From positions 1 through 39,029 of the forward strand of contig DBOE01000039.1 of NCBI GenBank assembly GCA_002299585.1: a stretch of DNA of 39,029 nucleotides, written 5' to 3'. Source of the DNA: Hydrogenovibrio sp. UBA654. Lineage in GTDB: Bacteria; Pseudomonadota; Gammaproteobacteria; Thiomicrospirales; Thiomicrospiraceae. How positions within the stretch are numbered: the first letter of the stretch is position 1; every line of letters starts with the position of its first letter. Position numbers and translations under genes: made by a program. Positions 1 to 7,435 of this stretch are shown piece after piece. Under the pieces are notes generated by a model. The model searched no databases, had not been told where the DNA came from, and saw only the letters and a program-made list of their open reading frames with translations.

Positions 1-1160
1 CCAATCATCGAATCATAATGGGTAGGCACAGGGTAGCCAGTGTAGATATGAGAATCCCATCTTACCCCTAAACCACCTGCTATATGCAGTCTTTCAATAG
101 TCCCTGGTGATGGCATAAAGTTGTTAGATGGGTTCTCTGCATTAATTCGACACTCAATCGCATGACCAGTAATTTTTACATCTTCTTGTTTAATAGATAA
201 AGGCATACCCATTGCAATTTCAATTTGACATTTTACTAAATCAATACCGGTTACTTGTTCAGTCACTGGGTGTTCAACTTGTAATCTAGTGTTCATTTCT
301 ATGAAATAAAACTCACCATTTTCGTATAAAAATTCAAATGTTCCTGCACCACGATAGCCAATTTTTACACAAGCATCAACACAAGACATGCCTATTTTTT
401 GGCGTTGTTCCTCACTAATGCCTGGGGCAGGAGCTTCTTCGACAACTTTTTGATGACGGCGTTGCATTGAGCAATCTCTTTCACCAAGGTGAATAGCATT
501 GCCTTGACCATCAGCTAAAATTTGAATTTCTACATGGCGAGGGTTTTCAAGAAATTTTTCCATGTAAACTTCAGGATTGCCAAAGAAATTGCCAGCTTCA
601 GACTTGGTTAAAGCAATAGATTTAATCAAGTTTGACTCGGTATGAACAATACGCATACCACGACCACCACCACCGCCGGAGGCTTTGATAATAATAGGGT
701 AGCCAATTTTTTTGGCAGTTTTTTTATTTTCTTCTTCATTCTCGCTAAGAGGCCCGTTAGAGCCTGGCACGGTTGGTACACCAGATGCAATCATAGCTTT
801 TATCGCCTGTACCTTATCGCCCATAATACGGATAGTTTCGGCTTTTGGGCCCATAAATACAAAGCCACTTTCTTCAACTCGTTCGGCAAAGTCTGCGTTT
901 TCTGATAAAAAACCATAACCTGGATGAATAGCTTCAGAGTCAGTTATTTCTGCCGCGGCAATAATCGCAGGAACGCTCAAGTAGCTTTGTGCCGATGGAG
1001 CAGGACCTATGCAAACAGATTCATCTGCTAAAAGTACATGTTTAAGGTTGGCATCGGCTTCAGAGTGAACAGCTACTGTTTTTATGCCCATTTCTTTACA
1101 AGCTCTTAAAACGCGTAGAGCTATTTCACCACGGTTGGCAATTAATATTTTTTCAATCAT
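1..1160 (-). CDS. accC: Acetyl-CoA carboxylase, biotin carboxylase subunit (3' end outside window)
   Basis: Biotin carboxylase uses ATP and bicarbonate to carboxylate the biotin on AccB, the first half-reaction of acetyl-CoA carboxylase in fatty acid synthesis. Read on the minus strand from the ATG at 1158-1160, the frame stays open to position 1 and gives 386 residues of the usual roughly 447. The N-terminus MIEKILIANRGEIA is the standard opening of the family. The glycine-rich ATP-grasp loop (KASGGGGGRGM), the HLGERDCSMQRRHQK segment and the EMNTRLQVEHPVTE active-site segment are all present in order. The missing part is the C-terminal end. It lies 20 nt downstream of accB and is probably co-transcribed with aroQ and accB. 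Identification is secure. Confidence 0.97.
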   Translation of the reverse strand, partial: MIEKILIANRGEIALRVLRACKEMGIKTVAVHSEADANLKHVLLADESVCIGPAPSAQSYLSVPAIIAAAEITDSEAIHPGYGFLSENADFAERVEESGFVFMGPKAETIRIMGDKVQAIKAMIASGVPTVPGSNGPLSENEEENKKTAKKIGYPIIIKASGGGGGRGMRIVHTESNLIKSIALTKSEAGNFFGNPEVYMEKFLENPRHVEIQILADGQGNAIHLGERDCSMQRRHQKVVEEAPAPGISEEQRQKIGMSCVDACVKIGYRGAGTFEFLYENGEFYFIEMNTRLQVEHPVTEQVTGIDLVKCQIEIAMGMPLSIKQEDVKITGHAIECRINAENPSNNFMPSPGTIERLHIAGGLGVRWDSHIYTGYPVPTHYDSMI

Positions 1161-1180
1161 TGGGTCACCTATAAGTTTAA

Positions 1181-1642
1181 TTATCCAATTATGAATAATG
1201 GTTGACCAAATTCAACTGGTTCAGCATTTTGTACCAATACTCTTGCTATAGTCCCAGATATTTCTGCTTCAATCGGATTCATTATTTTCATAGCTTCAAT
1301 AATACATAATGTATCGCCGATAGAAATTTTATCACCAACCTTCACAAAAGCATCCACATCAGGGGAAGATGCAGAATAAAAGCTACCAACCATCGGTGAA
1401 GTAACTTGATGCCCTGAAATTTCTTCAGTGACAGGAGAGGGAGAGTTTTTAATGGTGTCTGGAGTGGAGACTGTTGTTGCTATTGGTGTAGCAGTAGGTA
1501 TTTGAGCAACAGGAGTAGCAAGCATAACAGGCTCTTTATTACGGGTAATTCTAATATTATGTTCACCCTCTTTAATTTCAATCTCTGCTATATCAGATTG
1601 TTCTACTATTTCGACTAGTTTACGAATTGATCGAATATCCAT
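1181..1642 (-). CDS. accB: Biotin carboxyl carrier protein of acetyl-CoA carboxylase
   Basis: This 153-residue protein carries the biotin that shuttles carboxyl groups between biotin carboxylase and the carboxyltransferase. Residues 1-35 form the conserved N-terminal segment (MDIRSIRKLVEIVEQSDIAE). Residues 36-78 are a Pro/Thr/Ala-rich flexible linker. Residues 79-153 are the biotinyl domain, with the EAMKIMN motif placing the biotinylated lysine at K119. Length and layout match the usual AccB. It lies 10 nt after aroQ and 20 nt before accC, an arrangement common in gammaproteobacteria. Confidence 0.97.
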   Translation of the reverse strand: MDIRSIRKLVEIVEQSDIAEIEIKEGEHNIRITRNKEPVMLATPVAQIPTATPIATTVSTPDTIKNSPSPVTEEISGHQVTSPMVGSFYSASSPDVDAFVKVGDKISIGDTLCIIEAMKIMNPIEAEISGTIARVLVQNAEPVEFGQPLFIIG

Positions 1643-1652
1643 ATTATGTTTC

Positions 1653-2090
1653 CTATGTTTTAATTTTGTTTACAGCTGCGGCTAGAGCCAGTTGGTAGCC
1701 AATAGTTCCAAGACCAGCAATTACTCCCTCTGCTATATCTGAAAAGTAAGAATTTTGTCTAAATTTTTCTCTTTTATGAATGTTTGATAAATGAACCTCA
1801 ATAAAAGGAATATTTGTGCCACTCAAAGCATCACGGATTGCAACACTAGTATGTGTAAATGCAGCGGGGTTGATGATAATAAAATCGGTATCATCTATAG
1901 AGTCGTGAATACAGTCCACGATTTCATGCTCTGCATTACTTTGAAAACTATATAAGCGAACCTCATACTCATCCGCTAAAACTTCTAGTTCAGAAATAAT
2001 ATCTTCTAGTGTTTGAGATCCATAAATATCAGGCTCGCGCTTACCGAGCAAATTAAGGTTGGGACCATTGATGACTAAAATGTTTGCCAC
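1653..2090 (-). CDS. aroQ: 3-dehydroquinate dehydratase, type II
   Basis: Type II dehydroquinase converts 3-dehydroquinate to 3-dehydroshikimate in the shikimate pathway. The 145-residue length is typical. The signature NGPNLNLLGKREPDIYG is at residues 8-24, with Arg18 and the catalytic Tyr23. The NPAAFTHTS segment supplies the catalytic histidine region, and VHLSNIHKRE follows as expected. The start is GTG at 2088-2090, preceded by the ribosome-binding sequence AGAGGGGG. It is the first gene of an aroQ-accB-accC unit. Its product feeds AroA, encoded further along the window. Confidence 0.96.
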   Translation of the reverse strand: MANILVINGPNLNLLGKREPDIYGSQTLEDIISELEVLADEYEVRLYSFQSNAEHEIVDCIHDSIDDTDFIIINPAAFTHTSVAIRDALSGTNIPFIEVHLSNIHKREKFRQNSYFSDIAEGVIAGLGTIGYQLALAAAVNKIKT

Positions 2091-2122
2091 GCTAACCCCC
2101 TCTTAAACTTTGATTGGGATTG

Positions 2123-2128
2123 ATTATA
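2123..2128 (-). promoter_or_regulatory. Possible -10 element for aroQ-accB-accC
   Basis: Read on the minus strand this is a perfect TATAAT, about 32 nt upstream of the aroQ start. No good -35 hexamer stands 16-18 nt further upstream, so this is only a candidate. Confidence 0.35.
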
Positions 2129-2252
2129 ACTTAAGTTGACATATTTTTAGGGATAACTTGCAGGAAAAGCGATGAAAATACATGAACTGTCTATAAGGAG
2201 GCACTTAAGGTATTCGTTTTTTCTATATAGGGATTTGGGGGTATGAAAAAGG

Positions 2253-2280
2253 TTGACATGATCATAATTATAGTTAAAAT
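2253..2280 (+). promoter_or_regulatory. Sigma-70-type promoter for the small Trp-repeat protein gene
   Basis: A perfect -35 hexamer TTGACA at 2253-2258 is followed after 16 nt by TAAAAT at 2275-2280, which matches the -10 consensus at five of six positions. It lies about 60 nt upstream of the ATG at 2341 and is the best promoter-like pair seen in the window. It also supports the short downstream reading frame as a real gene. Confidence 0.55.
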
Positions 2281-2287
2281 GCACACA

Positions 2288-2301
2288 TTAGAGTTCTCTA
2301 A
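2288..2301 (+). promoter_or_regulatory. Inverted repeat just downstream of the promoter, possible operator
   Basis: TTAGAG and CTCTAA are exact 6-bp inverted repeats separated by TT. The element begins 8 nt after the -10 hexamer, near the expected transcription start, where a repressor could bind. No regulator can be named, and the A/T-rich setting makes chance palindromes likely. Confidence 0.25.
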
Positions 2302-2340
2302 TGCTAGAATATAATTATATATAACTATGGAGATTTACTT

Positions 2341-2547
2341 ATGAAAAAAATATTAACTATTTTTATACTTTCTTTACTATCTGTTTCTGTTAACGCTGAT
2401 TCTTGGGCTTGGGATTCTGAAGTTGAGTTATCTACACCAAAAGAAGTAGTAGAAGTCGCAGACAGCTGGACATGGGATGATAATTCTCCAGCTATTTTAG
2501 AATATAACGAAGAACATAGCGAGGAACATAGCTGGTCTTGGGAGTAA
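2341..2547 (+). CDS. Small secreted protein with Trp-x-Trp repeats, function unknown
   Basis: This 68-residue product matches no family I recognise. Residues 1-19 look like a Sec signal peptide: MKK, a hydrophobic core, then VNA before Asp20. The mature part would be about 49 residues, strongly acidic, with three copies of a short motif: DSWAWDS (20-26), DSWTWDD (41-47) and HSWSWE (63-68, the very C-terminus). The sequence between copies is acidic and unstructured-looking. A strong promoter, a GGAG ribosome-binding site at 2329-2332 and a downstream hairpin make it a self-contained gene. It could be a periplasmic or secreted peptide, or a precursor that is cut further. No processing gene stands beside it. 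Confidence 0.75.
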   Translation: MKKILTIFILSLLSVSVNADSWAWDSEVELSTPKEVVEVADSWTWDDNSPAILEYNEEHSEEHSWSWE

Positions 2548-2572
2548 TTATTTAAAAATAATATTTTTATCC

Positions 2573-2602
2573 AAAAAAACCGCTTTTATAAGGCAGTTTT
2601 TT
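2573..2602. terminator. Imperfect hairpin terminator between convergent genes
   Basis: An A-run followed by CCGC and TT pairs with AAGGCAG followed by a T-run, with one mismatch and one bulge. The flanking A and T runs would let it work in both directions. It sits between the Trp-repeat gene (plus) and the S24 gene (minus, ending at 2618). Confidence 0.5.
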
Positions 2603-2617
2603 ATATTTAAATATTTT

Positions 2618-3082
2618 TTAGCTAGGCTGGCGTAAAATTCCAGTAACAATACCGAGAATTTCAATATCAGCATTTTGTAAAAAAATAGGCTTCATTTCTG
2701 CATTAGCAGGCTGTAATCTAACGCCATTTTTTTCTATGTAGAGCTTTTTCATGGTAACTTCTTCATTATTGATTTTAACCACCACAGATTCTCCATTTTC
2801 AGCAGACTTACGGCGCTCAATAATTACAATGTCACCATCTTCAATACCTTCTTCAATCATGGAATTACCTTTCACTTTTAAAGCAAAGGTCTCTTTTTTG
2901 ACCATGGTTTGTGGTACGCAGACAGTATCATAATCTATGTTCATTTGAATTGGTTCTCCAGCAGAAGTCCAGCCTAATAAAGATATTTCTATAAAATCTG
3001 CATCCATTAGTTCAATGGGGTCACTAATAGATAAATTCATCTTTTGATTTCGTTTTGGAATAAGGTAGGTTACATCAGTCAT
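2618..3082 (-). CDS. LexA/UmuD-like S24 family protein lacking a DNA-binding domain
   Basis: The 154-residue product has the self-cleaving S24 fold of LexA, UmuD and phage repressors. The catalytic serine is S74 in KGNSMIEEGIEDGD and the catalytic lysine is K112 in VTMKKLY. A candidate Ala-Gly cleavage bond is A41-G42 in the TSAGEPIQ segment. The region after the serine resembles LexA (RLQPANAEMKPI). The N-terminal 35-40 residues contain no recognisable winged helix-turn-helix, and the 26 nt up to the yciI stop leaves no room for one. It is longer than UmuD and no umuC lies beside it. It could be an SOS-regulated UmuD relative, an accessory to a LexA encoded elsewhere, or a remnant. A minus-strand AGGA precedes the start. 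Confidence 0.85.
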   Translation of the reverse strand: MTDVTYLIPKRNQKMNLSISDPIELMDADFIEISLLGWTSAGEPIQMNIDYDTVCVPQTMVKKETFALKVKGNSMIEEGIEDGDIVIIERRKSAENGESVVVKINNEEVTMKKLYIEKNGVRLQPANAEMKPIFLQNADIEILGIVTGILRQPS

Positions 3083-3108
3083 ATTTTTTCCTAATTAGTT
3101 TTTTTATT

Positions 3109-3408
3109 TTAAGGCAACACTTTTTTAAATGGTTTTACTTCTACTTTTTCATATACGCCAGCATTTATATAAGGATCAGCATTAGCCCAAGTTTGGGCAG
3201 TTTCTAATGAATCAAATTCAGCAACAATTAAACTGCCAGTAAAGCCAGCATCACCAGATTCATTAGTGTCTATTGCTGGGTTAGGTCCTGCTAATAAAAG
3301 CCTGCCTTGTTCATTTAAAACTTGCAGTCTTTTAATATGTGCTGAGCGTGCAGAAGCCCTTAGATCTAAGCTATTTTTAACATCATGGGCAAAAATAGAA
3401 TAATACAT
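3109..3408 (-). CDS. yciI: YciI family protein
   Basis: This 99-residue protein belongs to the small YciI family with a ferredoxin-like fold. Its cellular role is not established; related folds occur in muconolactone-isomerase-like enzymes. Recognisable features are the opening MYYSIFAHDVKNSLDLRASAR, His24, the GDAGFTGSLIVAEFDSLETA segment and the ending YEKVEVKPFKKVLP, which closely follow the family. The gene starts 2 nt after the yciB stop, so the pair is almost certainly co-transcribed, as in many gammaproteobacteria. Confidence 0.9.
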   Translation of the reverse strand: MYYSIFAHDVKNSLDLRASARSAHIKRLQVLNEQGRLLLAGPNPAIDTNESGDAGFTGSLIVAEFDSLETAQTWANADPYINAGVYEKVEVKPFKKVLP

Positions 3409-3410
3409 GT

Positions 3411-4040
3411 CTAGTCCTTTTTTTCTGTGGTTTTATCAGGGGAATTAACACTGTCCATTTCTATTTCTGCTAGTGCATCAGCGGTGATATTGGTTACTTT
3501 TTCTTTATCTTCATTGTTTTTAAAAAAGCGACTAATATAAATGCCCTGTATAATAATAAACACTAGTGTTAGCCCCATTAAACCAAAGAGCTTAAAATTA
3601 ACCCAAGTATCGGTATCATAATTATAAGCTACATAAATATTGGCCACACCAGAGAAGATAAAAAACACAATCCACATGTTACTTAACATATTCCAGGCAT
3701 GAGAAGGTAGCTGAATGGCCTCATCAAGCATACGACGAATAATTGGTTTTTTGCCAATGAAGTGGCTAGCAAAAAATGCCAAAGCAAAGCCCCAATTAAC
3801 AATAGAGGGCTTCCATTTTATAAAAGTTTCATCATGTAATATTAAGGTTGCTCCACCTAAAATAATAATCAAAGACAAGGTGATGATGTGCATTTTATCA
3901 ATTTTTTTGTTTTTAAAATAGACAAAAGAAATCTGTATTACCGAGGCAGCAATAGCTACTGCCGTTGCTATATAAATATCATAAGTCTTGAAGGCGATAA
4001 AAAATAAAATAACTGGAAATAAATCAAATAAAAGTTTCAT
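3411..4040 (-). CDS. yciB: Inner membrane protein YciB (septation protein A family)
   Basis: This is a polytopic inner membrane protein of about 209 residues, with five or six predicted membrane helices and a short charged C-terminal tail. The family is implicated in cell-envelope synthesis and septation. MKLLFDLFPVILFFIAFKTYDIY matches the conserved N-terminus, and KPIIRRMLDEAIQLP with AWNMLSNMWIVFFIF are conserved family segments. I place the start at the ATG 4038-4040. An alternative TTG at 4053-4055 would add MFREP, which homologues lack. The tail after residue 175 is highly charged and variable. Confidence 0.92.
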   Translation of the reverse strand: MKLLFDLFPVILFFIAFKTYDIYIATAVAIAASVIQISFVYFKNKKIDKMHIITLSLIIILGGATLILHDETFIKWKPSIVNWGFALAFFASHFIGKKPIIRRMLDEAIQLPSHAWNMLSNMWIVFFIFSGVANIYVAYNYDTDTWVNFKLFGLMGLTLVFIIIQGIYISRFFKNNEDKEKVTNITADALAEIEMDSVNSPDKTTEKKD

Positions 4041-4145
4041 TGGTTCTCTAAACAATAGTTTCTTAAAAAGTAATTGTAATTGTAATGGGGAAACCCTATT
4101 AAATGAAGTAAAATTTTAAAAAATACCCAAAGTTTAATAAAGACT

Positions 4146-4991
4146 ATGTCCCAATTTAAAGCCGATTTTCATTGCCACACTACTATATCCGATGGTTCAC
4201 TTACTCCAGAAGAATTGATAGAATTGGCACTAAAGCAGAATATAACCCACTTAGCAGTAACAGACCATGACACAACTAAAGGTTATGAAAAGTGTCTGCC
4301 ATTTGCACAAGATAAAAATATCCAACTTATTTCAGGGGCAGAAATATCCTGCCAATGGCAAGGCATTACTTTTCATATTGTCGGCTTAGATATGGATGTT
4401 GAGAATAAAACTCTGCAAGATGGCTTAGAATATAATCGTCAGCTACGGATTAAAAGGGCTAAAGAAATAGATGAAAAAGCTAAAAAAAGATTTGGCAGTT
4501 TGCTAGAAAAAATACGACCTAAAATTAAAGAAGCGATGATAGGGCGTAATCATTTTGCTCAAGAATTAATTGCCCAAGGAATAGTTAAAGATCAAAATCA
4601 GGCTTTTAATAAATACTTAAAACAAGGAAGACCTTTTTATGCTCCAGTAGCTTGGCCAGAGTTAGAGGAAGTAGTTAAGTGGATAACTGGAGCAGGCGGT
4701 ATTGCAGTAGTAGCCCATCCGCATATTTATAAAATAACTGCCAATAAACTTAATAAAATGCTGGTAGATTTTAAACAAGCTGGTGGACAAGCTATTGAAG
4801 TAGTAAATCAACCTAGAGTATGTTCTGAACAAATAGGTATGGCTGATAGAGCTAAACGCCATGGACTTTATGCCTCGCTTGGCTCTGATTTTCATACTCT
4901 TGAGTATACTTGGCGCGGGTTAGGTTGGCTAGCACCTATGCCAGAAGGAGTTGACCCAATTTGGAATCATTTAAAAGGAATTAAATTATGA
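4146..4991 (+). CDS. rnm: PHP-domain 5'-3' exoribonuclease (RNase AM / YciV type)
   Basis: The 281-residue protein is a PHP-fold metal-dependent phosphoesterase of the YciV/TrpH family. The E. coli member acts as a 5'-3' exonuclease on short RNA and trims rRNA 5' ends. Metal-site residues are visible: H9 and H11 in DFHCHTT, D16, D40-H41-D42 in VTDHDT, E66, H77, H191 in AHPH, and D248 with H250 in GSDFHT. The conserved GRNHFA segment is at 133-138. It is divergent from yciB and overlaps gloA by 4 nt (ATGA at 4988-4991), implying translational coupling. Enzymatic class is sure; the exact substrate is inferred from the family. Confidence 0.92.
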   Translation: MSQFKADFHCHTTISDGSLTPEELIELALKQNITHLAVTDHDTTKGYEKCLPFAQDKNIQLISGAEISCQWQGITFHIVGLDMDVENKTLQDGLEYNRQLRIKRAKEIDEKAKKRFGSLLEKIRPKIKEAMIGRNHFAQELIAQGIVKDQNQAFNKYLKQGRPFYAPVAWPELEEVVKWITGAGGIAVVAHPHIYKITANKLNKMLVDFKQAGGQAIEVVNQPRVCSEQIGMADRAKRHGLYASLGSDFHTLEYTWRGLGWLAPMPEGVDPIWNHLKGIKL

Positions 4992-5383
4992 GACTTTTAC
5001 ATACAATGTTAAGAGTAGGCAACTTACAAGAATCAATAAAATTTTATACACAAGTTTTAGGTATGAAATTATTACGCCAAAAAGATTACCCACAAGGCAA
5101 ATTTACCTTGGCTTTTTTGGGTTATGGCAATGAAGAAGAAAATACTGTCTTAGAACTAACCTATAATTGGGAAGTAGAAAACTATGATTTAGGAACAGGT
5201 TATGGACATATCGCAATTGAAGTTGATGATGTTTACCAAGCCGCTACCGCGGTAAAAAATAATGGAGGTAAAATAATTAGAGAAGCAGGCAAAATGAATG
5301 CAGGAACTACCGTAATTGCTTTTGCTGAAGATCCTGATGGCTATCAAGTAGAATTTATCGGTGCAGACCATGTACGAAAATAA
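4988..5383 (+). CDS. gloA: Lactoylglutathione lyase (glyoxalase I)
   Basis: Glyoxalase I isomerises the methylglyoxal-glutathione hemithioacetal to S-lactoylglutathione. At 131 residues it matches the short, nickel-type bacterial enzyme. All four metal ligands are at the E. coli positions: H5, E56, H74 and E122. RVGNLQESIKFYTQVLGMKLLR and YGHIAIEVDDVYQA are standard family segments. It is coupled to the PHP gene by a 4-nt overlap and stands 52 nt before adhC, placing three glutathione-dependent aldehyde-detoxifying enzymes together. Confidence 0.97.
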   Translation: MRLLHTMLRVGNLQESIKFYTQVLGMKLLRQKDYPQGKFTLAFLGYGNEEENTVLELTYNWEVENYDLGTGYGHIAIEVDDVYQAATAVKNNGGKIIREAGKMNAGTTVIAFAEDPDGYQVEFIGADHVRK

Positions 5384-5435
5384 AATTTAGTAGCATAACA
5401 AAGCAATATTTAGAATCTATAAAAAGGAAAATAAT

Positions 5436-6545
5436 ATGAAAGCAAGAGCAGCAGTAGCTTGGCAGGCTAATAAACCTTTATCTATTGAAGAGATTGAAGT
5501 AATGGGTCCAAAATATGGTGAAGTTTTACTAAAAACAGTTGCTTCAGGAGTATGTCATACAGATGCTTTTACTTTATCTGGAGATGATCCTGAAGGATCT
5601 TTCCCTTGTGTTTTAGGGCATGAAGGTGGCTGTATTGTTGTGGAATTAGGAGAGGGAGTTAAGAATTTAAAAGTTGGTGATCATGTTATCCCTCTCTATA
5701 TTCCTGAGTGTGGTGAATGTAAGTTTTGTAAATCTTCTAAAACTAATTTATGTCAATCTATAGCTGGTACTGTTTGGTCTGGTTATATGCCTGATGGTAC
5801 TCGCCGTTTTTCAAAAAATGGCAAAGATATTTTTCATTATATGGGCTGTTCTACTTTTTCTGAATATACTGTTGTACCTGAAATTGCCTTAGCAAAAATT
5901 AATAAAGATGCTCCACTTGATAAGGTTTGTTTATTAGGTTGCGGGGTAACTACAGGAATTGGAGCGGTACTAAATACAGCTAAAGTAGAGCCTGGCTCAA
6001 CAGTTGCAGTGTTTGGTTTAGGTGGTATAGGCTTGTCTTGTATTCAAGGAGCTGTTATGGCTGGAGCAGAAAAAATAATTGGTATTGATATTAATCCTGA
6101 TAAATTTGAGTTTGCAAAACAATTAGGTGCTACAGATTTTGTTAATCCCAGTGATATTGATGGTTCTTTTGTTGAATATATGCAAGATACCTTTGATGGA
6201 GGACCTGATTACTCTTTTGAATGTATTGGTAATGTGCATGTTATGCGTGATGCACTAGAATGTACACATATGGGCTGGGGAGTATCTACGGTCATTGGAG
6301 TAGCGGGGGGAGGGCAAACTATTCAAACTAGACCATTTAATCTAGTGGTTGGAAGGACATGGATGGGTACAGCTTTTGGTGGAGTAAAAGGTAGAACAGA
6401 GCTTCCAGGTTATGTTGATAGATACATGAAAGGTCAAATTGAGCTTGATTCTTTGGTTACTCATACCATGGGGTTAGAAGATATTAATAAAGCCTTTGAT
6501 TTAATGCATAAGGGTGAGAGTATTCGTTCTGTAATTATTTTTTAA
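5436..6545 (+). CDS. adhC: S-(hydroxymethyl)glutathione dehydrogenase / class III alcohol dehydrogenase
   Basis: This 369-residue zinc enzyme oxidises S-hydroxymethylglutathione, the adduct of formaldehyde and glutathione, to S-formylglutathione with NAD. Catalytic zinc ligands C40, H62 and C169 (with E63) are visible. So are the four structural-zinc cysteines C92, C95, C98 and C106, and the nucleotide-binding GLGGIG at 194-199. Length and the ending ESIRSVIIF are typical. It has a good ribosome-binding site (AAGGAA) and is followed after 34 nt by fghA, so the two pathway steps are adjacent. Also called frmA in E. coli. Confidence 0.97.
   Translation: MKARAAVAWQANKPLSIEEIEVMGPKYGEVLLKTVASGVCHTDAFTLSGDDPEGSFPCVLGHEGGCIVVELGEGVKNLKVGDHVIPLYIPECGECKFCKSSKTNLCQSIAGTVWSGYMPDGTRRFSKNGKDIFHYMGCSTFSEYTVVPEIALAKINKDAPLDKVCLLGCGVTTGIGAVLNTAKVEPGSTVAVFGLGGIGLSCIQGAVMAGAEKIIGIDINPDKFEFAKQLGATDFVNPSDIDGSFVEYMQDTFDGGPDYSFECIGNVHVMRDALECTHMGWGVSTVIGVAGGGQTIQTRPFNLVVGRTWMGTAFGGVKGRTELPGYVDRYMKGQIELDSLVTHTMGLEDINKAFDLMHKGESIRSVIIF
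6307..6314 (+). promoter_or_regulatory. KOPS-like octamer pointing toward dif
   Basis: GGGGAGGG fits the FtsK-orienting consensus GGGNAGGG. It lies inside adhC on the plus strand, so it reads toward the dif site at 30083. Confidence 0.5.
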
Positions 6546-6579
6546 TTTTATCAACGATAGAAATAAAGGGGTTTATCTT

Positions 6580-7416
6580 GTGAAGCAAATAGAAACGATT
6601 AAAGAGTTTAGTGGCTATCTAAATCGCTATACGCATGACTCTACTAGCTGTAATTGTGAAATGACTTTTTCTATTTACTTGCCTCCTCAGGCAATAAAAC
6701 ATAAAGTTGCTGTTTTATATTGGTTATCAGGGCTTACTTGTAGTGATGACAATGCTCGTACCAAGGCAGGTATGCAACGCTATGCGGCTGAGTATGGCAT
6801 AGCAATTGTTTTTGCTGACACTAGTCCGCGTGGCAGCGATGTTGCAGATGAAGATAGATATGATTTAGGTAAAGGGGCAGGGTTTTATGTAAATGCAACC
6901 CAAGCACCTTGGAATAAACATTATAAAATGTATGATTACATAACTAAAGAGCTACCTGAATTAATTGAAAAAAACTTCTCGGTTATGGCTAACATAAAAT
7001 CAATTTCTGGTCATTCTATGGGTGGGCATGGGGCTTTAATTTGTGCTTTAAAAACCCCAGATAGTTACCGTAGTGTTTCCGCCTTTGCGCCAATATGTAA
7101 TCCTGTTGAAGGTGATTGGGGCAGGGGTTGTTTTGGAGCATATTTAGGTGATAATACAGTTAAATGGTATGAGTATGATGCGACAGAACTAGTTAAATCT
7201 GGTAAAAAAGTGCAGGATATTTTTATAGACCAAGGCACCAGTGATGAGTTTTATGATGAAGGGCAATTGCTACCCGAAAAACTTCAACAGGCATGTGTTG
7301 CAAACAGCCAAAACATTACCTTAAGAATGCAAGAAGGTTACGACCACAGTTATCATTTTATTGCTAGTTTTATCGGTGAACATATTAAGTACCATGCACA
7401 GGCTTTGAAACCTTAA
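6580..7416 (+). CDS. fghA: S-formylglutathione hydrolase
   Basis: This esterase hydrolyses S-formylglutathione to formate and glutathione, completing formaldehyde oxidation begun by AdhC. The 278-residue protein has the serine hydrolase triad: S146 in SGHSMGG, D222 in GTSDEF and H256 in YDHSYHF. YWLSGLTCSDDN forms the oxyanion-side segment. The start is GTG at 6580, chosen because AAGGGG at 6566-6571 is correctly spaced and the protein then begins at the usual family position. It ends convergently with slyX, 19 nt away. Confidence 0.97.
   Translation: MKQIETIKEFSGYLNRYTHDSTSCNCEMTFSIYLPPQAIKHKVAVLYWLSGLTCSDDNARTKAGMQRYAAEYGIAIVFADTSPRGSDVADEDRYDLGKGAGFYVNATQAPWNKHYKMYDYITKELPELIEKNFSVMANIKSISGHSMGGHGALICALKTPDSYRSVSAFAPICNPVEGDWGRGCFGAYLGDNTVKWYEYDATELVKSGKKVQDIFIDQGTSDEFYDEGQLLPEKLQQACVANSQNITLRMQEGYDHSYHFIASFIGEHIKYHAQALKP
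6875..6882 (+). promoter_or_regulatory. KOPS-like octamer pointing toward dif
   Basis: GGGCAGGG fits GGGNAGGG on the plus strand, inside fghA, and reads toward the dif site. Confidence 0.5.
7119..7126 (+). promoter_or_regulatory. KOPS-like octamer pointing toward dif
   Basis: GGGCAGGG fits GGGNAGGG on the plus strand, near the 3' end of fghA and 236 nt after the previous copy. It reads toward the dif site. Confidence 0.5.
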
Positions 7417-7435
7417 TCATAGTCTCCTTAATCAG

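Noticed and set aside
642..918. Plus-strand reading frames opposite accC
   Set aside because: They are antisense to the conserved ATP-grasp region of accC, have low-complexity Thr/Phe-rich sequence and no ribosome-binding site.
3411..4055. Longer yciB starting at TTG 4055
   Set aside because: The extra five residues are absent from homologues, and the ATG at 4040 gives the usual N-terminus.
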